This document shows positions 1 to 6,992 of a DNA stretch of 7,398 bases, one piece after another. The notes below the pieces were generated by a model. It did no database searches. It had not been told where the DNA came from and worked only from the letters and a program-made list of their open reading frames with translations. Origin of the DNA: Verrucomicrobiota bacterium (lineage in GTDB: Bacteria; Verrucomicrobiota; Verrucomicrobiia; Limisphaerales; JADLHS01); the NCBI GenBank assembly GCA_004297495.1, contig SCTL01000311.1:1-7398 (forward strand). Reading direction: 5' to 3'. A program made the translations under genes and the position numbers. The stretch's first letter is position 1. Each line of letters starts with the position of its first letter.

Positions 1-2
1 CC

Positions 3-2216
3 AGTACCGCCACTCGTTGGATTTATTGGATCAACGGGCCAGATCCATTTTGGGAATCCCCGTTTGTAACGACGAATTATTACGTTGCGGCCATGAATAA
101 TGTTTACGGGCTTCCGCTGAATTCTTTCAAATGGCCTGGACACGGCACGCCTCCGCCGTTTCCAACCGCGAGCATAGGCAATCTTACTGATTTGTCGGTC
201 GAAGGGAGTTGGTACAGAGAATTTGACCAGCCAGTATTGAGTCCGAGCGGATATTATTTTGCCCAGCACTACATTGATCCGCTACCCGGCGAACCGAGTT
301 TCAGCACAACCAACTCAACGCGGTCCCTGTTTATTGCTTCTGTCGGACAGCCATTTAGCATCACAGCGTGGGCGAAGCAGTCACTTCAAAATGGATACGG
401 GGGCGTGTTTGCCTATCCCGAGCAATACTTTGACAAAGCTTACAAAGCAGATGCTTACGGAAATGCCACCACTAACAAAGCCGGAATCCTTTCTGAGTAT
501 GGAGAATTCTTTGCCACTGAGCCCGGCTCGGTCGTTCTGACCACCAAACCTGATGGACTAACTGCAACAACGGGACAATGCACCGTCCATGCAGTTAAAA
601 TTCAACTCGACGTGAACAACGACGGGAACATGGATTTAAGCTACGCCGGGCCGGACAACACGTCAGCAGAGAGCCCTTTCGTTTTTTGGGTCAACAATGA
701 CTATGATTTCTCATCAGGCAGTGCTGATGTTTTTGGACATGAAGGAGACAACAGATATAGGGCGAATTACTCTGACCCGGGTATCACTTGTCAACGGGAC
801 TTGGAGGATTTTGCCCGGCTGTGGATTTGCGGAATGCCCGCACTTCCCATCGGCTATCAAGTCACCTTGAGCATGAATGCAATCAGTGGCAATCCGGCCA
901 TCAATCTGGTTAGCGCAGTCGAAACGAACGGGGGCAATCTTTATCTGTCGAACACGAATATTGCGGCGGCACAGGTTTATGATCCTTACGGTGTCGGACC
1001 TGGTCAAAAGTATCGCACCATTTCTTCCACAAATTCACTCACGTTGCCGAGCAACCTGTTCACGAACGCGGGAAACAAATACTTCTTGTTTGAAGGCGCG
1101 GGCACAACCGGCGGCAAAGGTGAATTGGTATTGACCGTTTCAAGAGGAACAACCGTAATTGCCCAAACCAGTGCTTGGCTAGACTTGCACGACGTGAAAC
1201 ATTTTTATGAACGAGCCGTCATCACCAACACTGTCAGCGGTGCAATCAGCAACATGACGAGCGCCGTTCAAATTGTGGAATACGCCAAGGCGTCAGCGCT
1301 CGGTGACGATCAAGACATCATTGTGTTTGTTCACGGTTTCAATGTCTCGGTTGCAGATTGGCGAAATGAGAGTGATACGGTGTTCAAACGGCTGTATCAA
1401 TCGGGTTACCGAGGGAAATTCGCGACGGTGGAATGGCCATGCGAACGTCTCGACTGGTCGTTGCTACAGACTCGTGCGGCTGTTTTCAACCAGAGCGAAA
1501 TCAAGGCGTACAAGGCCGGCATCGGGTTCGCGGCCTACGCGTCTCAGTTGCAAGCTCGTCTTCCGAACTATCGTTTGCATGTCTTGGGACATAGTCAGGG
1601 GAATGCCGTTGTGAGCGAAGCAATTAAGCAAGGCGGCGTAACTTTCGATACTTATATTCTCAGCCAGAGCGCACTGCCGGCCAGCGCTTATGACGTGAAT
1701 GCGCCGACGGATTCATACCTGATGGCTGCCGAATCGGTTCCCGGATTTCACACGCCGGAATGGCAGCCAATGGGTTATCGCGGCGCGTACACCAACTTAC
1801 CTGGACAAATCGTGAACTTTTACAATACGAATGACCCGGTCCTAGCTGTTTGGATGTTGGATCAGGCTGTCGCAAAACCGAACGGGCTCGCGGAGAATCA
1901 GATTCACCCAGGCAAGTTCTATGATTACGACGGAACGAACGGCTGGTGGCACAACTGGATACTTTCCTCATACTTGGTAACCGATCCGCAGGAATCGCGA
2001 GCTATGATTTCTCGTTCGCGGACTTGGCCCATTGGCGGAACCCCGCCGGAAACTGGACACGGTGTAATCAGTTCAGGGATTGACCTAAACACCAGATACG
2101 GATTCAAAGATTCATTTCCAGCCGACCATAGCGCACAGTGGGTGCGACCGATTCAGTCAACGCGTCCATATTTTCAACAAGTTTTAATAAGTTGTGGAAT
2201 CCTACCTGCACCATGA
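3..2216 (+). CDS. Probable exported alpha/beta-hydrolase (lipase/esterase-like), 5' end missing
   Basis: The reading frame is open from the left edge (codons from position 3), so the Met at 93 is probably internal and the true start and any signal peptide lie outside the window. Residues are counted from that Met. The first ~370 residues look like beta-rich extracellular sequence, with an aspartate-rich loop DVNNDGNMD (173-181) resembling calcium-binding EF-hand or dockerin loops. The C-terminal part is an alpha/beta-hydrolase: strand plus oxyanion region FVHGFN (H414), nucleophile elbow GHSQG (Ser501), NDPV (Asp581 as acid candidate) and WWHNW (His620 as base candidate), in the canonical order. 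The FVHGFN block and following helix recall the DUF900-type hydrolases. A lipase, esterase or peptidase role is possible; the substrate cannot be told. It overlaps the next gene by four bases (ATGA). The fold is well supported; export and the catalytic Asp/His are inference. Confidence 0.85.
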   Translation, partial: STATRWIYWINGPDPFWESPFVTTNYYVAAMNNVYGLPLNSFKWPGHGTPPPFPTASIGNLTDLSVEGSWYREFDQPVLSPSGYYFAQHYIDPLPGEPSFSTTNSTRSLFIASVGQPFSITAWAKQSLQNGYGGVFAYPEQYFDKAYKADAYGNATTNKAGILSEYGEFFATEPGSVVLTTKPDGLTATTGQCTVHAVKIQLDVNNDGNMDLSYAGPDNTSAESPFVFWVNNDYDFSSGSADVFGHEGDNRYRANYSDPGITCQRDLEDFARLWICGMPALPIGYQVTLSMNAISGNPAINLVSAVETNGGNLYLSNTNIAAAQVYDPYGVGPGQKYRTISSTNSLTLPSNLFTNAGNKYFLFEGAGTTGGKGELVLTVSRGTTVIAQTSAWLDLHDVKHFYERAVITNTVSGAISNMTSAVQIVEYAKASALGDDQDIIVFVHGFNVSVADWRNESDTVFKRLYQSGYRGKFATVEWPCERLDWSLLQTRAAVFNQSEIKAYKAGIGFAAYASQLQARLPNYRLHVLGHSQGNAVVSEAIKQGGVTFDTYILSQSALPASAYDVNAPTDSYLMAAESVPGFHTPEWQPMGYRGAYTNLPGQIVNFYNTNDPVLAVWMLDQAVAKPNGLAENQIHPGKFYDYDGTNGWWHNWILSSYLVTDPQESRAMISRSRTWPIGGTPPETGHGVISSGIDLNTRYGFKDSFPADHSAQWVRPIQSTRPYFQQVLISCGILPAP

Positions 2217-3271
2217 GAAAAGGAATTTGGATAACTGGAATTGCAATTCTAGCGCTTTGTATCGCGCTCGTGTTCTTCTTGCAAAAGAGGGCTGGCGTGC
2301 CGAACCCCGTCGCAGCTGACCAACGGGAATCAGCCGCAAGTCGGGCAATGGAGAACTCTTCAACGAATCCGTTGAGAGAATCACAGGCCGCTATCCCGGT
2401 TGACAACCAAAGAACTTCAAACGCGATGCGAGTGCTGGCGCTTCCGCCAACTGTGTCCCCGTTGGTTAAAGCACTCGCGACAACAAATCCGGTCGCGGCA
2501 AAGCGATTAGCATTGTGGCAAACGCCAATTGAGTTCTACGGCAAGGTGGTAGATGAACACACTAATTCAATCGCGGGTGCGACGATCAGCTTCAATTGGG
2601 TTGAGTTCCCTGCGGAAGATGGTAACAGGCACACGAATATTTTCAGCGATGCTGAAGGGGGTTTTTCGCTTCGCAGTGAGCGTGGGCCCAACTTGGGGAT
2701 TTTAGTCGCCAAAGAAGGTTATTATCCGCGCAGTGGTGGAGCTAGGTATGGGCCGGCAGAAGCCCCGGAATTCTCTGCTGATCCGCAAAACCCCGTTATC
2801 TTTGTTCTGCGAAAGAAAGGAACGCCTGCTGAATTGGTTTCAATGAAACGCAATTACCGCATTCCGCGTGATGGAACCTCCGTAGGCATTGATCTCGTTA
2901 GCGGCGCAAACGCCACCGGCGAAAATGGAAACTTAGTCGTGCAGTGCTGGACAAAGGATCAAGGCAAGCGCTCTGGCGAGAGGTACGATTGGCGGTGCAC
3001 TGTGGCGATTCCCGGCGGCGGCGTTGTTGCCACAGACGAAGAGTTTCCGTTTTTAGCGCCGGAAATCGGGTATAAGCCAACGACCGAAATCAACATGCCC
3101 GTTGGCATCACTAATTGGAACAGCCAAGTTGATTTGCAATTTTATTACCGGCTTGCCGATGGCCGCTATGGAAGGATGAAGTTCTCAATGATCGCAGGCG
3201 GGCAACATTTTTGCATGATTGACTCCGTGTTGAATCCGTCGGGTTCACGAAATCTGGAACCAGCCAACTGA
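2213..3271 (+). CDS. Membrane-anchored protein with carboxypeptidase-regulatory-like domain
   Basis: A 352-residue hypothetical protein. I chose ATG 2213 because it overlaps the upstream stop as ATGA, suggesting translational coupling, and because it puts a short basic start (MRKGIW) directly before a hydrophobic segment (about residues 5-23, ITGIAILALCIALVFFL). The in-frame ATG at 2138 would add 25 residues inside the upstream gene and bury that segment. No strong Shine-Dalgarno is visible before 2213. The segment may be an uncleaved anchor or a signal peptide; the rest would lie outside the cytoplasm. After a low-complexity linker, FYGKVVDEHTNSIAGATISF followed by TNIFSDAEGGFSLRS matches the carboxypeptidase regulatory-like (transthyretin-like) beta-sandwich: G.V.D....I.GA.I, then D..G.F. 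The C-terminal ~150 residues are beta-rich and not recognised. It has no enzymatic motif. It probably works with the upstream hydrolase, a view based only on gene coupling. Confidence 0.8.
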   Translation: MRKGIWITGIAILALCIALVFFLQKRAGVPNPVAADQRESAASRAMENSSTNPLRESQAAIPVDNQRTSNAMRVLALPPTVSPLVKALATTNPVAAKRLALWQTPIEFYGKVVDEHTNSIAGATISFNWVEFPAEDGNRHTNIFSDAEGGFSLRSERGPNLGILVAKEGYYPRSGGARYGPAEAPEFSADPQNPVIFVLRKKGTPAELVSMKRNYRIPRDGTSVGIDLVSGANATGENGNLVVQCWTKDQGKRSGERYDWRCTVAIPGGGVVATDEEFPFLAPEIGYKPTTEINMPVGITNWNSQVDLQFYYRLADGRYGRMKFSMIAGGQHFCMIDSVLNPSGSRNLEPAN

Positions 3272-3368
3272 GACTTTGCGTGTTGCTTACTACAACCACC
3301 ATAATCCGCCGCAACTGAGGCATCCCGCGTGCCGAAATTCCGTCGCGGACGCTGAATTTGTTCAGAAT

Positions 3369-3394
3369 AAGTTATTCGCAGTTCTGAATAACTT
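3369..3394. repeat. Perfect 9-bp inverted repeat
   Basis: AAGTTATTC (3369-3377) and GAATAACTT (3386-3394) are perfect reverse complements around an 8-base centre. A second, interleaved pair, TTCAGAA (3361-3367) and TTCTGAA (3382-3388), is also complementary, so two alternative pairings are possible. The stem is AT-rich and lacks a following T run, so it is a weak terminator candidate for the upstream genes; an operator for a dimeric regulator is equally possible. Confidence 0.5.
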
Positions 3395-3447
3395 TCGGTT
3401 TCCTGATTCAGCGCCGAATAAATTTTGCATTTTCCCCCGTAAAATCG

Positions 3448-3458
3448 CGGTGAATATT
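3448..3458 (+). repeat. 11-base direct repeat, copy 1 (copy 2 at 3634-3644)
   Basis: CGGTGAATATT occurs here and again at 3634-3644, just before the nrdJ start. The copies are 186 bases apart and in the same orientation. They could be binding sites for one regulator or a chance repeat in AT-rich DNA. They do not match the paired NrdR-box consensus (ACA....T.TTGT type) known upstream of many ribonucleotide reductase genes. Confidence 0.35.
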
Positions 3459-3469
3459 CTTGGGGTAAC

Positions 3470-3515
3470 TTTTTTAAAAAAATTCCTTGAGCGCCACAAC
3501 CAGTGGTAGCAGAAT
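3470..3515 (+). promoter_or_regulatory. Candidate nrdJ promoter with AT-rich upstream element
   Basis: TTGAGC (3487-3492) and CAGAAT (3510-3515) each match four of six bases of the sigma-70 -35 and -10 consensus, with an ideal 17-base spacer. The T6A7 tract at 3470-3482 sits directly upstream of the -35, where an UP element would lie. Transcription would begin near 3522, right at the base of the first leader hairpin, giving a leader of about 140 bases. The box matches are modest, and Verrucomicrobiota promoters are poorly known, so this is tentative. Confidence 0.3.
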
Positions 3516-3520
3516 CACAC

Positions 3521-3620
3521 CCGCTCCCCAACAGATTGGGGAGCAGGCTTTCAGTAGAAAAGCCCGGTTTTCCGAGGTAATTAGCGATTTTGTCTGACCT
3601 TTTGTGGGCGATTTTTCGCC
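3521..3620 (+). promoter_or_regulatory. Structured nrdJ leader with tandem hairpins
   Basis: Three hairpins stand back to back. GCTCCCCA (3523-3530) pairs perfectly with TGGGGAGC (3537-3544) around a 6-base loop. GGCTTT (3546-3551) pairs with AAAGCC (3559-3564) around a 7-base loop. CGG (3565-3567) pairs with CCG (3572-3574) around TTTT. A fourth small one, GGCGA (3607-3611) with TCGCC (3616-3620), follows. None has a U tail, so they are not obvious terminators. This arrangement suggests a folded 5' untranslated region. It lacks the conserved B12-box features of a cobalamin riboswitch. A conserved RNA upstream of nrdJ genes has been reported in other bacteria, but I cannot match its consensus from memory. 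Confidence 0.45.
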
Positions 3621-3660
3621 TTGGACTGCCGTTCGGTGAATATTTTAACGCAAGACTAAC

Positions 3661-6600
3661 ATGATTGACGCACGTGAAGAAATGACAGCAACGATCCCGC
3701 ATGCGAGCCGTCGCCGCGCGCCCGCAGTCGCGGCCACCCGGACTTCCAAGAACGCTGGTTCTGCCGGCAAAAAACAACTGCGCATCGAGCGCGTTTTCAG
3801 CGATGCGAAGGTCAAGCCGTTCGATCAAATCGAATGGGACCGACGCACCGCTGAAATCACCGACGACGCCGGCAAGGTCATCTTCAAACAGGAAAACGTC
3901 GAAGTGCCGAAGTCGTGGTCGGTGCTCGCGACCAAGGTCGTCGTCTCGAAGTACTTTTACGGCGAGCAACACACTTCCGAGCGCGAGACTTCCGTGCGCC
4001 AGCTCATCCATCGCATCACCCGCACCATCGCGGACTGGGGCGTCAAGGACGGCTACTTCAGCAAAGCCGACGGCGAGATTTTCTACGAGGAACTGACCTG
4101 GCTTTGCCTGAACCAATACGGGGCGTTCAATTCGCCGGTGTGGTTCAACGTCGGCCTGCATCACGAGTACGGCGTGGGCAACACGTCGTGCAAAGGCAAC
4201 TGGTTCTACAATCGCAAGACCGGCCAGGCCGAGCGCGCACCAACACAGTATATTTTCCCGCAATGCAGCGCGTGTTTCATCCAGTCGGTGGATGACAACA
4301 TGGAAAGCATCATGAAGCTCGCGCACGCGGAGGCGATGCTCTTCAAGTTCGGCTCGGGCACGGGCACGGACCTTTCGCCGATTCGCTCCAGCCGCGAGAA
4401 ACTCAGCGGCGGCGGGCGTCCGAGTGGGCCGATGAGCTTCCTCAAGGTTTATGATCAAGTGGCGAACGTCGTGAAATCCGGCGGCAAGACGCGTCGCGCG
4501 GCGAAGATGAACACGTTGCGCGACTGGCACGGCGACATCGAGGAGTTCATTGACGCCAAACAGCGCGAGGAAAAGAAGGCGTGGGCGTTGATCGAGCAGG
4601 GCTACGACGGTTCCTACAACGGCGAAGCCTACGGCAGCGTGATGTATCAGAACGAAAATCTTTCCGTGCGCGCCAGCGATGAGTTCATGAAGGCCGCCAT
4701 CGAAGGCACGCCTTGGTGGACGCGCTCGATCACGACCGGCAAACAGCTCGAAAAGAAGGACGCCAGCAAGCTGCTCGACAAAATTGCCGAGGGCACGTGG
4801 ATTTGCGGCGATCCCGGAATGCAGTATGACGGCGCGATCCAGAAATGGCACACCTGCAAAGGCACGGAAGCGATTCACTCCACGAACCCGTGCAGCGAAT
4901 ACGTGTTCCTGAACAACACCGCCTGCAATCTCGCCTCGCTGAACCTGATGAAATTCAAGCGCGAGAACGGCACGTTCGACATCGAACGCTTCAAGGCCGC
5001 CATTCGTCTTTACATCACGGCGCAGGAAATTCTCGTGGACAACGCGAGCTATCCCACGCCGGACATTGCAGTCAACTCGCACATTTACCGCACGCTCGGT
5101 CTCGGCTTCGCAAATCTCGGCTCGCTTTGCATGAGCTACGGCCTGCCCTACGACAGCGATGAGGGCCGCGCGCTCGCGGGCGCGATCACGGCGATCATGA
5201 CGGGCCACGCTTACGAGCAGAGCGCGGAAATTGCGGCGACGATCGGCGCGTTCCCCGGTTATCGCGACTCCCATTGCGCCGGCGTGCAGAAGCCGGTCAA
5301 GAAGGACAACGTGGAATCCACGCTCGGCGTGATCAAGCTGCACCGCGAAGCCGTGGAAGACATTCATCCGAGCGCGGAGTTCGGTTATCTCAAGGCCGAG
5401 GCACGCGAGTGCTGGGATCGCGCCCTCGCGCGCGGCAAGCAGGTCGGCTATCGCAACGCCCAAGTCACCGTGCTCGCGCCGACGGGCACGATTGCGTTCC
5501 TGATGGATTGCGACACCACGGGCGTTGAGCCGGACATCGCGCTGGTGAAATACAAACTGCTCGCCGGCGGCGGCATGTTGAAGCTCGTCAATCGCGGCGT
5601 GCCCGACGCGTTGCGCCGTCTCGGTTATGGCGCGAAGGAAATCGAAGCGATCATCGCGCACGTTGAGAAGTTCGACACGATTGAAGACGTCGAGGAAAAC
5701 GGCGCGACCGTCCGCAGCGGACTCAAGCCGCAGCACCTGCCGGTTTTCGATTGCGCGTTCAAGGCGTATCGCGGCAAGCGCAGCATCAGCTACATGGCGC
5801 ACTTGAAAATGATGGCGGCGGCGCAGCCGTTCATCAGCGGCGCGATCTCCAAGACCGTGAACATGCCGAACGACTGCAAGGTGGAAGACATCCGCAACAC
5901 CTACGTCGAGGCGTGGAAAATGGGCCTCAAGTGCGTGGCAATTTATCGCGACGGCTCGAAACGTTCGCAGCCGTTGAACACCAAGAAGACGGAAGAAGGC
6001 GTAGCCAAGACGGACAACAACAATGTTCTGGCCTCGGAACTCATCGCGCGGGTGAAGGAACTCGAAGCCCAGATCGCGCACCTGCAAAGCGAAGCGGGCA
6101 AACCGTTGCGCCGCCGGCTCAGTGACACGCGCACGGCGTTGACGCACAAGTTCGACATCGCGGGCCACGAGGGCTACCTCACCGTCGGTCTGTTCGAGGA
6201 TGGCCAGCCGGGCGAATTGTTCGTCACGATGGCCAAGGAAGGTTCGACCATCGGTGGCTTGATGGACGCCATTGGCACGCTCACCAGCATGGCGCTGCAA
6301 TACGGCGTGCCGCTGGAGGCGCTCGTGCGCAAGTTCGCGCATCAGCGGTTCGAGCCGAGCGGCTACACGCGGAATCCCGAGATTCGCAACGCGGCCTCGA
6401 TCACCGATTACGTCTTCCGCTGGATGGCGATGCAGTTCGTGCCGGGCTATCGCGAAGCCAACAACATCTCGCGCAATCAACCGGAACTCGTGATGCCGGG
6501 GTTGCTCGAAGAGATGAAAAAAAAAATAAACCGGCCGGTGCCTGAACTCGCGTTGTCCGACGACACCGACGTGATGGACATCAAAGCCGGTGGCCCGGGC

Positions 6601-6765
6601 AAAGTGCCCCCACCCGCCGGCGGAAAGACCATCAAGACCTTGAGCGATTCCCTGGCGCACCTCCAACAGGACGCGCCGACGTGTCCGAACTGCGGCAACG
6701 TGGCCGTGCGCAACGGCGCGTGCTACAAGTGTCTGAATTGCGGCGAGAGCCTGGGCTGCTCGTAA
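3661..6765 (+). CDS. nrdJ: Class II adenosylcobalamin-dependent ribonucleotide reductase
   Basis: Reduces ribonucleotides to deoxyribonucleotides in the cytoplasm, using adenosylcobalamin to make the catalytic thiyl radical, with or without oxygen. Length 1034 residues, complete. Landmarks: family-typical VPKSWS and VVSKYF; first redox cysteine in QCSACF (C205); GGKTRRAAKM (274-283); NPCSEY with N409, radical cysteine C411 and E413; second redox cysteine C422, the same 11-residue spacing from the radical cysteine as in Thermotoga NrdJ (322/333); phosphate-binding PTGTI (607-611); a short coiled coil (about 790-811); a TSCPD-like NrdJ domain from about 818 with GHEGYLTVGL; and a tail with C1008, C1011, C1021, C1024, C1027 and C1033, probably a zinc ribbon and thioredoxin-facing cysteines. 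The first ~38 residues are basic, variable linker; ATG 3682 is an alternative start, and neither has a good Shine-Dalgarno. No ATP-cone is evident. It has its own terminator. GC-rich, with no TTA, CTA or TCA codons. Confidence 0.98.
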   Translation: MIDAREEMTATIPHASRRRAPAVAATRTSKNAGSAGKKQLRIERVFSDAKVKPFDQIEWDRRTAEITDDAGKVIFKQENVEVPKSWSVLATKVVVSKYFYGEQHTSERETSVRQLIHRITRTIADWGVKDGYFSKADGEIFYEELTWLCLNQYGAFNSPVWFNVGLHHEYGVGNTSCKGNWFYNRKTGQAERAPTQYIFPQCSACFIQSVDDNMESIMKLAHAEAMLFKFGSGTGTDLSPIRSSREKLSGGGRPSGPMSFLKVYDQVANVVKSGGKTRRAAKMNTLRDWHGDIEEFIDAKQREEKKAWALIEQGYDGSYNGEAYGSVMYQNENLSVRASDEFMKAAIEGTPWWTRSITTGKQLEKKDASKLLDKIAEGTWICGDPGMQYDGAIQKWHTCKGTEAIHSTNPCSEYVFLNNTACNLASLNLMKFKRENGTFDIERFKAAIRLYITAQEILVDNASYPTPDIAVNSHIYRTLGLGFANLGSLCMSYGLPYDSDEGRALAGAITAIMTGHAYEQSAEIAATIGAFPGYRDSHCAGVQKPVKKDNVESTLGVIKLHREAVEDIHPSAEFGYLKAEARECWDRALARGKQVGYRNAQVTVLAPTGTIAFLMDCDTTGVEPDIALVKYKLLAGGGMLKLVNRGVPDALRRLGYGAKEIEAIIAHVEKFDTIEDVEENGATVRSGLKPQHLPVFDCAFKAYRGKRSISYMAHLKMMAAAQPFISGAISKTVNMPNDCKVEDIRNTYVEAWKMGLKCVAIYRDGSKRSQPLNTKKTEEGVAKTDNNNVLASELIARVKELEAQIAHLQSEAGKPLRRRLSDTRTALTHKFDIAGHEGYLTVGLFEDGQPGELFVTMAKEGSTIGGLMDAIGTLTSMALQYGVPLEALVRKFAHQRFEPSGYTRNPEIRNAASITDYVFRWMAMQFVPGYREANNISRNQPELVMPGLLEEMKKKINRPVPELALSDDTDVMDIKAGGPGKVPPPAGGKTIKTLSDSLAHLQQDAPTCPNCGNVAVRNGACYKCLNCGESLGCS
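6517..6526 (+). repeat. A10 homopolymer inside nrdJ
   Basis: Ten consecutive A bases encode Lys953-955 and the first base of the ATA for Ile956, in the linker between the TSCPD-like domain and the cysteine tail. AAA-AAA-AAA-ATA stands out in a GC-rich gene that otherwise favours G/C-ending codons. Loss of one A gives TAA straight after the lysines (955 residues); gain of one A reaches TGA after nine codons from the tract start (961 residues). Either product lacks all six tail cysteines. Confidence 0.9.
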
Positions 6766-6786
6766 GAACCGAGGCAATGCACGGCG

Positions 6787-6820
6787 AGGGCCGGGGAGCG
6801 ATCCCCGGCCTTTGTTATTT
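6787..6820 (+). terminator. Intrinsic terminator of nrdJ
   Basis: GGCCGGGGA (6789-6797) pairs perfectly with TCCCCGGCC (6802-6810) over nine base pairs, closed by a GCGA (GNRA-type) tetraloop and followed by TTTGTTATTT. It lies 21 bases after the nrdJ stop codon. This strong stem with U-rich tail marks the end of the nrdJ transcription unit. Confidence 0.9.
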
Positions 6821-6870
6821 CCCGTCGCCCGTTGCGGCGCGGACTGTGAACAGTTTTCTCCATTTTCTTG

Positions 6871-6925
6871 TTGATTGATTTTCATCCCCTCCTATCGTCG
6901 TTTTAGTTCCTCATCCCTTTATCAT
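6871..6925 (+). promoter_or_regulatory. Weak promoter candidates before the last gene
   Basis: Two options lie between the two terminator-like hairpins. TTGATT (6871-6876) with TATCGT (6893-6898) has a 16-base spacer and four of six matches in each box. TATCAT (6920-6925) matches five of six -10 bases but has no good -35. Starting from the latter, a transcript would begin near 6932 and meet the hairpin at 6945-6978 almost at once, making that hairpin an attenuator or the end of a very short RNA. Both are guesses from box matching. Confidence 0.2.
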
Positions 6926-6944
6926 AGGTAGGGAGCTGTTGTAG

Positions 6945-6978
6945 AAAGGGCGGCACCCGAGCTCGTGTCGCCCTTTTT
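6945..6978 (+). terminator. Second terminator-like hairpin, possible attenuator
   Basis: AAAGGGCGGCAC (6945-6956) pairs with GTGTCGCCCTTT (6965-6976), twelve base pairs with one G-U, around an 8-base loop, and ends in a run of five T bases (6974-6978). The 5' side carries matching A bases, so the core could also work weakly on the other strand. It lies 135 bases beyond the nrdJ terminator and about 80 bases before the next start codon. It may be a backup terminator or an attenuator in the leader of the downstream gene. Confidence 0.75.
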
Positions 6979-6992
6979 ACTTTTCCCCGGAG

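Larger units (their letters stand above)
3272..3660 (+). other. 389-base AT-rich intergenic region before nrdJ
   Basis: I see no convincing gene here. A 77-codon frame exists from a TTG at 3276 but has no ribosome binding site and no recognisable protein character. The stretch holds a 9-bp inverted repeat (3369-3394), five copies of GAATA in the same orientation (starting 3365, 3386, 3416, 3452, 3638), an 11-base direct repeat CGGTGAATATT (3448-3458 and 3634-3644), a T6A7 tract (3470-3482), a candidate promoter and a run of hairpins leading to nrdJ. No clear U-tailed terminator follows the gene ending at 3271, so read-through from the upstream pair cannot be excluded. No Shine-Dalgarno precedes nrdJ. 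Confidence 0.7.

Noticed and set aside
2138..2212. Upstream ATG as the start of the membrane-anchored protein
   Set aside because: It would lie 79 bases inside the upstream gene and place 25 polar residues before the hydrophobic segment; ATG 2213 gives a normal basic start and an ATGA overlap.
3303..3317. AATCCGCCGCAACTG, reminiscent of the CCGCAACTG block of cobalamin riboswitches
   Set aside because: The surrounding conserved blocks and the B12 box are missing, and the spacing to any other element does not fit the aptamer.
3276..3509. 77-codon + strand frame from a TTG
   Set aside because: Non-standard start, no ribosome binding site, no recognisable protein pattern, and it spans an inverted repeat and a T6A7 tract in otherwise regulatory-looking DNA.
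3272..3660. NrdR boxes upstream of nrdJ
   Set aside because: No pair of ACA....T.TTGT-like palindromes at helical spacing could be found; the GAATA repeats do not fit that consensus.
3166..6885. 1239-codon minus-strand reading frame
   Set aside because: It lies in register opposite nrdJ and is open because nrdJ lacks TTA, CTA and TCA codons; the protein is Arg/Ala/His/Val-rich without domain character.
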